This document shows positions 49,465 to 59,750 of a stretch of DNA of 64,000 nt, in pieces (the stretch's first letter is position 1; each line of letters starts with the position of its first letter). Below the pieces are notes generated by a model. That model saw only the letters and a list, made by a program, of their open reading frames with translations. It was not told where the DNA came from and did no database searches. Both the position numbers and the translations under genes were made by a program. Source of the stretch: Patiria pectinifera (lineage: Eukaryota; Echinodermata; Asteroidea; Valvatida; Asterinidae); contig CM057135.1 of the NCBI GenBank assembly GCA_029964075.1, forward strand, positions 8,644,863 through 8,708,862, given 5' to 3'.

Positions 49465-49850
49465 AAAATTATCACGATACTTTGCTTTTCCACATTTAAT
49501 GCTGTTTTCTCTATATTGAGAATTATCACGATACTTTGCTTTTCCACATTTAATATGCTTTTCTCTATATTCAGAATTATCAAGATAGTGTGCTTTTCCA
49601 GAGTTATTTTTTTTTGTCTATATGCAGCATTACAATGATACTTTGATTTTTGAATGCTCATTAAACTTTCTCTATATTCGGCATCATTATGGTACTTAGC
49701 TCTAACACGGTTTATTTTGGTTTCTTTATAAGTAGCATTTAATTGATACTTTCCCTTTTCAGCCTTCAGTCGCTGTGTTTTATACTCAGTGTCATCACGA
49801 TACTTTATGTTCAGTGCTTTCTTTTTCTTGTCAGCTTTTTCTTTGTATCT
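49060..49850 (-). repeat. Coding repeat array: 18-residue YR units
   Basis: About 15 diverged copies of a 54-bp unit, protein pattern KYRxNxxYRxxLIxxGK, run through the end of the upstream frame and the start of the downstream frame. Highly basic and tyrosine-rich; I recall similar RY-rich repeats in other animal Helitron proteins, function unknown (nucleic-acid binding is a guess). Confidence 0.8.
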
Positions 49851-52800
49851 CATTTGGTCATAGATTCTTTTTCTTTGCTTAGACTCATCCTTACTAAATT
49901 TCTTTTCATCTTTTAATTTGTTCTTACGATTTCCTGCATTTCCTGATCTCAATGTTGTCCCATCATGAGAACTACATTTGTCAATCTTCATTCCTTTGTC
50001 ATGCTCCTTTTTATCATCTGTTTTCTGTTTGTATCTCTCCCTAGCCTTTTCTCTTGCGATTTTTCGCTTCAATTGCACATTAACACGTTTCACCGTTTTA
50101 CACTTTATATCTTTATTCTGTCCGTCAATCTTGTCAATTTTGTCAGAAGTTATATTTGTTTTCTTCAATTCTCTTTCATCATCATTTGATTGTTTTTTGG
50201 ATGTTTCTTGTAAATTACCCATTGGTTGACCATACACATCAGAAACAGATTTTCTTGTAGATTGACAAACTGACAAAACAACATCATAATGAACTCTTTG
50301 CCGATGATACAAGTAAATTCCTTGCTCTGATTTCAAAGTCTCTCTTTCTAGGATACTCCGAGAAAATACGTACCACTTATTTAAATCATCATATGTATAT
50401 ATATCTGTACACAGCATATGTGCCATTGCAATGATCTCAACTTCTGTAGCCCAAATTCCAGAAACAAACATTCTCTGCCTGGTGACATAATCTTCCACAT
50501 TCCTGAACCCTTCATGCAGAACACCATTAAATTTATCTCCATTTCTCAACAAGTGATTAACAGTAGCCATCCGTAACTTCAAATGATTATCTTCAGTTCC
50601 TGATACACAGAATGAAACTGCCCTGAAAAAACAGTTGCCATCACCTTTGATTTTCTTTACGCAATTAGGTGGTCCCATCACCTCACAATCATCTGAAACT
50701 TCACCACCTTTGCGGAGTACATTGATCAAGCCATGTTTCTTACACAGTTCCTTTTTCTTTGCATGTGTCAGTGAGGCAAAATGAAAATTGTGCAATTGAA
50801 TCACTTCTTTGATGTCAACATCACTAGTCTCATCACATTCGTTACTGTCATTTATCATGTCAAAACTATCTGTGACATCTCTTGAACAACTAGTTGACAA
50901 AGAACAAGGATCAAGCTTTGCTTCAGAAACAATTCCTCCAACCTCTTTTGCTGTACTCTGACCTGTCTTATCCACATGCTCATTGTCCAGTCTACTACTA
51001 CTGCAAGATGTACTATCCATGTAATGCTTTGGCTCATCATCCAACAACACAGATACACCTGTAATTTCAAACTGCTCATTATTAGACAAACGCATAGATC
51101 TTGCCAAATCAGTACAATACCTGTGGACATCTTGCCAATCAGAAACACGTTTCAGCAAACTTCGTCCTTCACTAACCATACAGCCTTGTTGATTTCTAGA
51201 GTGAGAATCAAAAATATAATACATCCCATCTTGAGCAATCACAAGAAACGTATTTTCATGGAAACATATGAAACATGCATAGTACTGCTGAAGCATCTGT
51301 TCAAGTGCACGATTCAATGGCATCATATTAAATTCAGGCAAATTGTACTCATCTCCAAATGCACCACATACAGGATCATGGAACTCCATATTGAAATGAT
51401 GATTCAGCAGGTCTAACTCATTTGGCAATTCATTTACCAACAAATAATCATGAGTAACTGTAGAACTTCGAGACAGGTGGCTATACAATTCATTTCCAGT
51501 ATTCAGTGTAGCATCCATATCTTGACAAGACCAGTCTTTCAGTTGTTTTATTTTACTTATCAAAACAGCGCACAGAGAATTTGAAACACATTGTTTACCA
51601 GAGTTTAAACCAAATCTATGATCCTCTTGATGAAAGGTTCCCTGCACAATCATTTTGTCCAATTTCCCACTACTCTGAACTGTGCATTTATTTAAACTAT
51701 TCTTAATTTCATGTTTTTTCTCTTCAACTACATCCATCATTTTCTTTTCTTTACATTTCACTTCACAGCTTGTAGTAGTAGGTGACAATTGTCGCTTCCT
51801 ATTTCTCATTTCATATCTTCTACTTCGTTTTGTTTGTAACACCTCTTTGTGGTCACTTTGCATATCTGCAGTTTCAGACTTGTCTATATTATCACATATA
51901 ACACCATCACCGACATGTTTGTGTGCAATACAATTTGCACTTTCCTTTTCAACTGTTTTTGCCATTTCAGTTTTACTTCCATCTACATTCTGTGAATTTG
52001 AAGACTGGCCTTTCTTCTTTCTTAATGAATAACCACCCGTCTGCTTACGTATCACTTCTTTTCCTTTACTCATCAATCGTACAGTACATGTACTTTCTTC
52101 AATGCCTACTGAACTTGTCTTTCTTCCCTGCCTACTTACATTATTTGTTTCATCATGCCAGTTGCTACCCTGTGCACATGTTCCAATACAGGTCTGCTGA
52201 ACAACATCATCTATAGTACATGTCTCTTCAACAGTCAACTCAAACACATTGTCATCTGTTGGAATACCAAGATCATACAAAAGAGATTGAGAGTAAGTAC
52301 TCTTACCACATTTACGACACATCCATACTACTGCTCTGTTTGCCAACAATTCCTCCATCTTCAAGAAATTCATACATTTGACATGGTACCAAATGTTACA
52401 ACCATCACATTGCACTTTCCTTTCAAAGAAATCAATACTCTGATCACACAACCAACACTCTTCATTGCATTGATTTGCTTTGACAGTTTGATCATGTCTG
52501 TTTCCATCACACATCTGACTGTTTCTCCATTGTATTTTTGATTTCACTACTTTCATATCCATCACTGTCTGCTTCCTTTCTGCCGTTTTCATTTCAGAAC
52601 TATATTTGACATGTTCCTTGACATTTTTCACACAACATTCATTATTCCGTTGCCTTTTGTGGTTTTTCGTTTTTGTACTGACATCTTTCATCTTCTTCAA
52701 AACAAATGACAGACTTCGTTTAGTCTTACAGAATACATTCCTTTGTACTTTTTGATGAACTGTTTTTTCTTCCTTACTCAGCCATAGTTCAATTCTTTTT

Positions 52801-53696
52801 CCATGTCTTCTTCTATTGTACGATTCCTTGCAAATTTCTCTTCTTCTTCTCCTTCTACTAACTTTCACATGCTTCTTTCTTGACCTATTCTCATGCTGAT
52901 GTTCGCTACAAGTTCTCTTGTTGCTTCTCACAATGTGTTTTATTTTCAAGTACCCATACAACATCCTCATAGCTCTCTGATCATCAAGTCTTTTCTTCGT
53001 CAACTTCAGCACTCTTTTCCTTCTCATTTCATGTACTTTCTGTCTCAAGTCATCATTTTTGTCCTCAAACTTTTTGCGCTTTCTGCATTCATTCACCATA
53101 GAATGACTATATGCGTTAACATAGTTTTCATCATATTCATTCATTCTGCCAGGATTAGCGGCCTGGTGAGCCCCGCATTCAGAATTCATTCTGCCAGGAT
53201 TAGCGGCCTGGTGAGCCCCGCATTCATTCATTCTGCCAGGATTAGCGGCCTGGTGAGCCCCGCATTCATTCATTCTGCCAGGATTAGCGGCCTGGTGAGC
53301 CCCGCATTCATTCATTCTGCCAGGATTAGCGGCCTGGTGAGCCCCGCATTCATTCATTCTGCCAGGATTAGCGGCCTGGTGAGCCCCGCATTTATTCATT
53401 CTGCCAGGATTAGCGGCCTGGTGAGCCCCGCATTCCGTAATTCTGCCAGGATTAGCGGCCTGGTGAGCCCCGCATTCATTCATTCTGCCAGGATTAGCGG
53501 CCTGGTGAGCCCCGCATACAGAGGATAATGAAGTGAGTGATGATGAATTAACAAAACACACGGACGGGATGGAATGCAATGATTGGATGGATGATTGGGA
53601 AATGAAATGAGACACACCACGGACAGACAAGGGAAATGGAGAACTCCTCCCCTTCTTCAGGCCTCGCACACACCTCAACTCCTTCTTCACTTTCAT
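49446..53696 (-). CDS. Helitron protein N-terminal part: PHD, C76-like peptidase, OTU
   Basis: The frame stays open from 53789, but a 3' splice acceptor (T-rich tract, CCACAG, exon from 53715) makes ATG 53696 (MKVKKEL) the likely first usable start. Residues numbered from 53789: CGAHQAANPGR repeats (92-220), a very basic region, PHD finger 445-494 (CWLC, CDGC, WYHVKC, CRKC), papain-like candidate about 720-900 (Q733-C734 in QCVSNSLC; D861/H863 in FDSHSR), OTU protease about 1038-1172 (D1050 and C1053 in KGDGNCFFRA; H1167 in HYDVV), then Lys-rich YR repeats. Presumed roles: chromatin binding (PHD) and deubiquitination (OTU, C76-like), inferred from the families. After the A9 run at 49607-49615 the frame is wrong: the residues from 49606 down to the stop at 49446 are off-frame, and the true continuation is the frame of the neighbouring Rep/helicase part. 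Confidence 0.88.
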   Translation of the reverse strand: MKVKKELRCVRGLKKGRSSPFPLSVRGVSHFISQSSIQSLHSIPSVCFVNSSSLTSLSSVCGAHQAANPGRMNECGAHQAANPGRITECGAHQAANPGRMNKCGAHQAANPGRMNECGAHQAANPGRMNECGAHQAANPGRMNECGAHQAANPGRMNECGAHQAANPGRMNSECGAHQAANPGRMNEYDENYVNAYSHSMVNECRKRKKFEDKNDDLRQKVHEMRRKRVLKLTKKRLDDQRAMRMLYGYLKIKHIVRSNKRTCSEHQHENRSRKKHVKVSRRRRRREICKESYNRRRHGKRIELWLSKEEKTVHQKVQRNVFCKTKRSLSFVLKKMKDVSTKTKNHKRQRNNECCVKNVKEHVKYSSEMKTAERKQTVMDMKVVKSKIQWRNSQMCDGNRHDQTVKANQCNEECWLCDQSIDFFERKVQCDGCNIWYHVKCMNFLKMEELLANRAVVWMCRKCGKSTYSQSLLYDLGIPTDDNVFELTVEETCTIDDVVQQTCIGTCAQGSNWHDETNNVSRQGRKTSSVGIEESTCTVRLMSKGKEVIRKQTGGYSLRKKKGQSSNSQNVDGSKTEMAKTVEKESANCIAHKHVGDGVICDNIDKSETADMQSDHKEVLQTKRSRRYEMRNRKRQLSPTTTSCEVKCKEKKMMDVVEEKKHEIKNSLNKCTVQSSGKLDKMIVQGTFHQEDHRFGLNSGKQCVSNSLCAVLISKIKQLKDWSCQDMDATLNTGNELYSHLSRSSTVTHDYLLVNELPNELDLLNHHFNMEFHDPVCGAFGDEYNLPEFNMMPLNRALEQMLQQYYACFICFHENTFLVIAQDGMYYIFDSHSRNQQGCMVSEGRSLLKRVSDWQDVHRYCTDLARSMRLSNNEQFEITGVSVLLDDEPKHYMDSTSCSSSRLDNEHVDKTGQSTAKEVGGIVSEAKLDPCSLSTSCSRDVTDSFDMINDSNECDETSDVDIKEVIQLHNFHFASLTHAKKKELCKKHGLINVLRKGGEVSDDCEVMGPPNCVKKIKGDGNCFFRAVSFCVSGTEDNHLKLRMATVNHLLRNGDKFNGVLHEGFRNVEDYVTRQRMFVSGIWATEVEIIAMAHMLCTDIYTYDDLNKWYVFSRSILERETLKSEQGIYLYHRQRVHYDVVLSVCQSTRKSVSDVYGQPMGNLQETSKKQSNDDERELKKTNITSDKIDKIDGQNKDIKCKTVKRVNVQLKRKIAREKARERYKQKTDDKKEHDKGMKIDKCSSHDGTTLRSGNAGNRKNKLKDEKKFSKDESKQRKRIYDQMRYKEKADKKKKALNIKYRDDTEYKTQRLKAEKGKYQLNATYKETKINRVRAKYHNDAEYRESLMSIQKSKYHCNAAYRQKKITLEKHTILIILNIEKSILNVEKQSIVIILNIEKTALNVEKQSIVIILCTEKG
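49607..49615 (-). other. Frame break: A9 homopolymer splitting the Helitron protein
   Basis: On the minus strand CAAAAAAAAATAACTC. The YR repeat pattern before the run is in one frame and afterwards in the frame of the Rep/helicase part. Adding one A would restore an 18-residue repeat of normal length, so one base is missing relative to the coding frame. It may be a real mutation, a homopolymer error or a slippage site. Confidence 0.8.
53139..53516 (-). repeat. In-frame 42-bp coding minisatellite (CGAHQAANPGRMNE)x9
   Basis: Nine copies of a 42-bp unit, one with an extra codon (MNSE) and two with substitutions (ITE, MNK). Unit length is a multiple of three and the frame is kept in all copies. 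Nucleotide identity is near complete, so expansion is recent. Confidence 0.95.
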
Positions 53697-54824
53697 GATG
53701 GCTCTTGGTAGTTTTCTGTGGAAAAAAAAGTTTGAAACTATCACAAATAACAAACACTTAAAAAAATATGTGGTATGGAGTTGGCTCATTTTGTTTTTCT
53801 AAATTCTCGGTTGCATGCCTATTTATATATGTAGTAAGCTTAAACGGAATGTACATCATTGGCATATGCAAGAAAACCAAGAAAAACAAAAATGTTCAAG
53901 TACTCTGAATCCCCGACTCCACTAAAGATGAAATGGATCAATTTATAAATGAGTGAAAATTGTATGGTAAGGGAACCAGTCGAAGCTGGCCTGCACCCAT
54001 TCATGAACATGTAACCAAAAGCAAAGAAAATTTGGATGGTACTTCAATGGTAAATTTTGAGCAGTAGTTAAAAAATAATTAGGTTTTTCCAATGGTGGTC
54101 GGCCGACCACTGTTGGAAATATATACAAAAAAAAAACACTTTTTTTTAAAATGACTTTACACCGGAGGCCACAATTTCACAGAATGCTCAAGACTGTCAT
54201 TTACCAACATCCTTGTAAGACGAAGTAAAAAAAGAAATGTTTCTCGTCCCCGCCCACTTCCTTTTTAGAAGCTGCCTGGATTTTTTATTATTATCTATTT
54301 TTCAAAAATGCAGTAAAAAAACACCGAAAAAGTCCACAAATTCATGGGAAAATAAAAACTTGCGAAATATGCGAGTCAAAGTTTTTAGTATAGACTCTGT
54401 CGGTCACTTTGTACACTGTAAATATGTTCAGATCTCTCTTCCAACTTGTCTTTCATTGTAAAAGTGTCTTTGAACAGTGGAAACACCAACAATTGCAGGA
54501 AATGTTCAAATGGCGGCCATCTTGAAAAAAATAAAAAGCCCCTCTTCCTCCTTTTCTTCAAAAATCCAGACAAGGAACATTTTTTTTTTTTATTCGGACT
54601 AAGGTATTTCGTAAAAAAAATGGTAGTTTTGTTTTCGATGTTTGCAAATGTTGAACTTGTATATTCCCTTTAATGTTCCTGACCAGATTTCAATCTGTCA
54701 CTTTTAATGTAATTTTCCAGATGTGTAAACAAAATGTATATCAGCTATTTCTAATCACGCTAACAAATGTCCAAACATGCCAAATCTGCCGCATACTACG
54801 TGCACTTAGTATTAGTAATTTTAA
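53697..54824. other. 5' flank of the Helitron coding region
   Basis: Contains the 3' splice acceptor at 53716-53717 (minus strand). The upstream donor or exon and the element's 5' TC terminus were not identified. A palindrome GGTGGTCGGCCGACCAC lies at 54093-54109; its core GGTCGGCCGACC also occurs at about 3341. No other gene seen. Confidence 0.45.
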
Positions 54825-55564
54825 TGGTAATCCTTACTTTTAGGAACCCGTTCCTATATAGGAAGGGAAAGATTCACCAAAATAGTTGACTAAATGACAT
54901 TCATAATTGACATTCTGATACTTCTTGGCACATCTGAACAATTGGCAATGACACCTTCTTGAATATCAGCAGGTTTAATTTTGTGGAAAAAGAGGGCAGG
55001 GCTTTGATTTATGAGGGAAATTCAGGGGTAAAAGACGACGATGACAACCAGAAAACAGACTCAAAAACCAAGATGGCAAACATGAAAGCTCGATGCAATG
55101 AAAGCTCGATGCTGATTGGCTGATAAAAAATAAACATCTTATTTATTTTTAGTCTGGTTCCCAGACCAAAAGATTCAGGAATAGAATCTTTTGGTCTGAG
55201 AACCAGACTAACTTATTTAATTTTAGTATGGTTCCCAGACCAAAAGATTCAGGAGTAGTCAAAATCTGTTGGTCTAGGAACCAGACTAATTAATTTTTTT
55301 AGCAGCCAATCAGCATCGGGCTTTCATTATGTAGGGCTTTCATGCGTGTGAGAACTACAACATGCACATCTGACTGCGAAAAAAGGTAGGAAAGTCACAT
55401 TTTTTTCGAAAGTGCTTTCAAAATTACAACTAACATGAGTTTATATGAAAAAAAAGACTGCTTTAGCCTGCAAAAGTCACTTTGGTACTGGACAGTCATC
55501 TGCAAAAGTCAGTTTTAAACAGAACTTGTAAAAAATAGAGGTGCCCTAAAAGTAAGGATTACCA
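54825..55564. mobile_element. 740-bp non-autonomous TIR element with TTTAA TSD
   Basis: Ends are exact 20-bp inverted repeats, TGGTAATCCTTACTTTTAGG on the left and its complement at 55545-55564. TTTAA directly flanks both sides (54820-54824 and 55565-55569). No transposase inside. The TSD could equally be read as TTAA plus one base, so the superfamily is open. Confidence 0.82.
55100..55325. repeat. Nested palindromes inside the TTTAA element
   Basis: Outer arms 55100-55122 and 55303-55325 (GAAAGCTCGATGCTGATTGG type, few mismatches) enclose two hairpins: 55150-55176 with 55184-55210 (27-nt arms, one mismatch) and 55225-55251 with 55260-55288 (less perfect). Both inner hairpins start TAGT.TGGTTCCCAGACC. 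Structure of a foldback MITE inserted into, or duplicated within, the larger element. Confidence 0.85.
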
Positions 55565-55569
55565 TTTAA

Positions 55570-56455
55570 ATCATTACTTAACACATAACGAAACGAATGT
55601 TGCACCATGACACCAGTTTTTCTTCCACGTAATATTCTCAATGAACATCACTCATTGCAAAAATAATAAGACATGAATCTGGCACTGAGTAAGAAACATT
55701 TCCACTTCTGTTAGGAAATCAAAACTACATTTTCTTGGCACTCCATAAACTCTCTACACAACCAATGACATGCTGAAGTGTCAGGATGCAACATTCTTTC
55801 CCACATAACACATGCACCAAAATCCATATATTTGTGACTTCATATACATCAGGTCATGGAGCTTTTGAATAAACTCCATCATTAGAACACTGTAGCCCTA
55901 AACAAGTATTATGCACAAAATGATATGTACACTGACATGACTGACTAAACACAAATACGAACATCACAAACATAACAACCAACCAGCATGACCAACATTG
56001 AACATGACCAAAGCAAGTGAGTAGCTGACAAGTCACACATTGTCACAACAAACTTTTTTATACGTCTCAAAGAAAACCTCAGAATCTTCTTTATCGACAT
56101 ACTAGCAATATCTAATAGTTTACTGCTTCATTTATACTACAAAATAATAAGAAAATTCCACGAAAGCAAACCCTGTTCAATCATAAATTTACACAAACAA
56201 ACACGCACTCCCGTACGCGTACCTGCAAATAGAAACAATGCGTGCACGTACTTGTACTTGCATCTCGTTCCCAAACCTTCACACTGTAAAACGGATCACA
56301 TTCCAACACACTATTGGAACCATACTATTTCTCAACTGCTTGGAGAGGTCAATGCACTTGTTAAAATAGAGGGCGCACTGTATAAACACCACCGTCGATT
56401 TCATTTTCGATGATTATGATTACGATTTGAATGTTCATTTCTAACAGTCTTATAA
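55570..56455. other. No gene or repeat seen
   Basis: Ordinary AT-rich sequence; short frames only. Confidence 0.4.
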
Positions 56456-56460
56456 ATGTT

Positions 56461-57195
56461 GAACTATTTGACCGATATTGGTCTAACAATTGGAAAGCAT
56501 ATAGTCTGGGAAGTGTTATAGATGAAAATTAATATGTAAAGGTCACGTGACCTTCACTTCCGGTTGTAACGGAAGTGCTAATTTTAGACCCCTATAAATT
56601 TATATCATATCTCATGAATTATTTATCTGATTGGGTTGAAACTTCACATTAATACAAAGCTATATATTGACAGATAAATATATTGCTTTATTATTACTGT
56701 GCACTTAATTATTATGTTATGACGTCATAAATATCTCATGAGGCAATCTTTACAATCTTGTAACCATAGAAGTATTTGACCGATTGATCTCAAATCTGGC
56801 AGCTATATAGACAGGACAATGTTATGGATGAAAATTTCTATGACAAGGTCATGTGACCCCTACTTCCGGTAATACCGGAAGTGTTAATTTTAGACCCTAA
56901 TTAGCATATCTCATGAATTATAACTTTCATTGGGTTGACACCTTATAATAGCATTAAGCAACAATAAAGAATCAGTATGTTGCATTATCATTAATGATAT
57001 ATGTCATAAAATTATGACGTCATGAATATTACATGAGGCAATCTTAATAGTCCCTTAACTTTAAAACTATTTGACCAATTGATCTCAAACTTGGTAAATA
57101 TATAAACACGGAAGTGTTATAAATGAAAATGTCTATGTCAACGTCATGTGACCCTTACTTCCGGTTTTACCAGAAGTGCAATTATATAAGTTTAC
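56461..57195. repeat. Three tandem copies, about 300 bp, with CCGGAAGT palindromes
   Basis: TATTTGACC(G/A)AT recurs at 56464, 56773 and 57067, each followed by GTTATAGATGAAAAT-like text, a GTCA.GTGACC block and a palindrome of the form ACTTCCGGT-n3-ACCGGAAGT (perfect in copy 2, degenerate in 3), then TTTTAGACCC. No coding content. Confidence 0.8.
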
Positions 57196-57278
57196 AATGT
57201 CAATTTTAACAGTTACAGATTTTGGAAAAAATCATCACATTTTTTCTACTATCCAATAGACAATCAAAAACAAGTTGG

Positions 57279-57316
57279 GAACAGCTCTGTGGTTGTTCAG
57301 TTACAACCATCTCTAG
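57279..57316 (+). other. Helitron-like 3' terminus (hairpin + CTAG)
   Basis: TGGTTGT-tcagtt-ACAACCA (57290-57309) is followed by TCT and CTAG (57313-57316), then T. Preceded by GGGAACAGCTC, the same lead sequence as in other copies but with a different stem. Confidence 0.6.
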
Positions 57317-57340
57317 TTGTTATTTTTTTTTTTTCTCATT

Positions 57341-59750
57341 AGCTGTTTCGGTGTACACACCGAAACAGCTCTTGTTTCTGTTATTTTTTTTTTTCTCTTT
57401 TATTTTTCAGACTTTTTTCTCATAGGATAACACGTGTTTTCGTTCTACAAGTCACTTTTGGTTTTTTTTCAAATCCGATCGACTTCAAACCTGGCACACA
57501 CTTAGACCATCATCTGAAGATGTGTGCCGAAACTTTTCGTCATGCTGACGTCATCACGTGATTTATTATAGAATTTTGAATATTTAATTTTTCCCATAGA
57601 CTTTGTACACAGAGATTTAAAAAAAAATGTCAATTTTCAGAGGGCATTTTCGACTCTTTGCCAGTAATTCATTTACACCAATCTTTGTCCAAGCAAAGAC
57701 TCTAATTCAAACAACATTGTGTAATGATGACATCATGATGACGTCATCCGGTGTTTATTTATAGGCAATTAAATTGTGACAATTTCAATATTTAAAAATG
57801 CATAAGAAATCAACCGTACGCGTCCGCAGCATTCTGTTGCCGGCAAGGGGTAGAGTAGGTTAAGGTCTTTATTTCATTCAGTGTGCGTGAAATCACGTGA
57901 CCCTTGCTTCCGGTCGAAAAAGGCCCAAACCGGAAGTGGCTTATTATTTGAAAGTGGTAATAGATAGGAACTTGCTTTTAACGGTGTTAGTCTCTTGGCT
58001 GATAGTATTCTTTAAATCATCTACCGATGACGTCATGCAATCTTCGAGCGCCCTCTAGCGACAGGTTGAACATTTTCAAAAATGTATTTTGAATAGATGT
58101 CTGTGGCGAAGTTTGTCGGAATCGCCTAAATATTGGTGTATATGATGACCTTGACCCACTTAAGACGTGTGCGAAGTTAAAGGTGCATGACATCATCAGA
58201 CCGGAAGTTATAATGAAAAGACTCTTTTCCTTAGAAAATTCCTGAAAAATCAACCATGGCAGTTTTTGTATTAGTTTTTACTTTAATTGTCTATTTAAGG
58301 GTAGGTCTAAAACATTTCAAAGCTTCGAGGCAATAAGCAAACTTGGACATGCCCTGCGCACGCTTAAAACTTCAGGTTGACAATACTTCAGGTTGACGTC
58401 CACAATGTACGTTGTACATATCGTAGTCAGTCAGCCCGCCCGCAGCGCACGTGTTGCTGAGGTCAAATCCTGTCCACAGTGACCGTTTTAGCCGATTTCC
58501 GGCTAACTTTGACAGATTTTATGTTCATGCATAGTCAGGGCGTATTATTGATAAAAACAAATCATAATGCGGAAAAGCCCTATCTTCTGTTGCACACAGA
58601 CATAGATCTCTACTTATATGTCTATGGGTCCAACAGATTATCAATATTGGGAACAGCTCTGTGGTTGTTTACAACCACAATTTCTCTTTATTTTCTTCCA
58701 CGTTTTTTTCTCATAGGATAACACGTGTTTTCGTTCTACAAGGCACTTTTGGACTTTTTTCAAATCTGATCAACTTTAAACCTGGCACACACTTAGACCA
58801 ACATCTGAAGATGTATGCCGAATCATGACATCATCATGACGTCATCACGTGTCACGTGACGTCATCCTAAAAGAGCATAATTTAAGGCCCTATATCTACA
58901 GATCTGGAAGTTCGATTTGGTTCAAACTTGGTATGCAAGTATTCCGGGACGTGTTATAGACGAAAATTGCAGTGACGTCATGATGACGTCATCGCGTGAT
59001 TTTATATAAATTATTCAATTTTTGGAACTTTTACTCATATCTCATAAACGGAATGTGGTAAAATTCAAAATTCTTTTTGTAAAAGGTTTATTAGGTCATA
59101 CATAGATGCACAAAATTTCGTAAAATGTGTGACGTCATCATGACGTCATCAAAAACGTGATTTTTTGATTCACATATAAGGGTATGTCCGATCGTTATGA
59201 AACTTGGTGGGTAGGTAGGTATAGATAAAAGCATTCAAAATCTGAAGTGACGTCATCATGACGTTATCGTCTGATTTTTATGACTTTTTCAAATTTTAAT
59301 ATTTTCTTCAAATTTTGCAAAAATTATACAAAATAAGGTCCGATCGACCTCAGAGAACCTGATGTCCGATTGGGTTCAATGTCGGTATGCAGATATTCCA
59401 GGAAGTGTTATAGACAAAAATTGCAGTGACGTCACGATGACGTCATCATGTGATTTTATATGAATTATTCAATTTTTACTTTTTACCCATATTTCATCAA
59501 TGGAACGTGGTAAATTCGAAATTCTTTTTTGCAAAAGGTTTGTTGGTCGTAGATAGATACAGAAAATTTCAAAAATGTGTGCCGTCATCAGCACGTCATG
59601 AAAATATGGGTTTTTTTTGTACATATGATAGACACTTTTTGTATAGAATACACATGTCCATGTTCATTCGACCTGGATGAAACTCCTTTATGGCAGTCAT
59701 TAATAAAACAGTCGAAACAGCTCAGTGTTTGTCCACAAACACATTTCTAG
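57341..59750 (+). mobile_element. Helitron-like non-autonomous unit(s), TGACGTCA family
   Basis: Starts with a 30-nt perfect AGCTGTT...AACAGCT hairpin (57341-57370), runs through CCATAGGATAACACGTGTTT, CGACTTCAAACCTGGCACAC, CRE motifs, a part A homologue (57745-58500) and a degenerate inner terminus (hairpin 58661-58678 followed by CTCT), then a second unit of the same type ending in the hairpin 59725-59742 and CTAG 59747-59750. Confidence 0.55.

Noticed and set aside
52893-53528. 211-aa plus-strand frame with repeated SARISGLVSPAF
   Set aside because: Antisense of the in-frame CGAHQAANPGR coding repeat.
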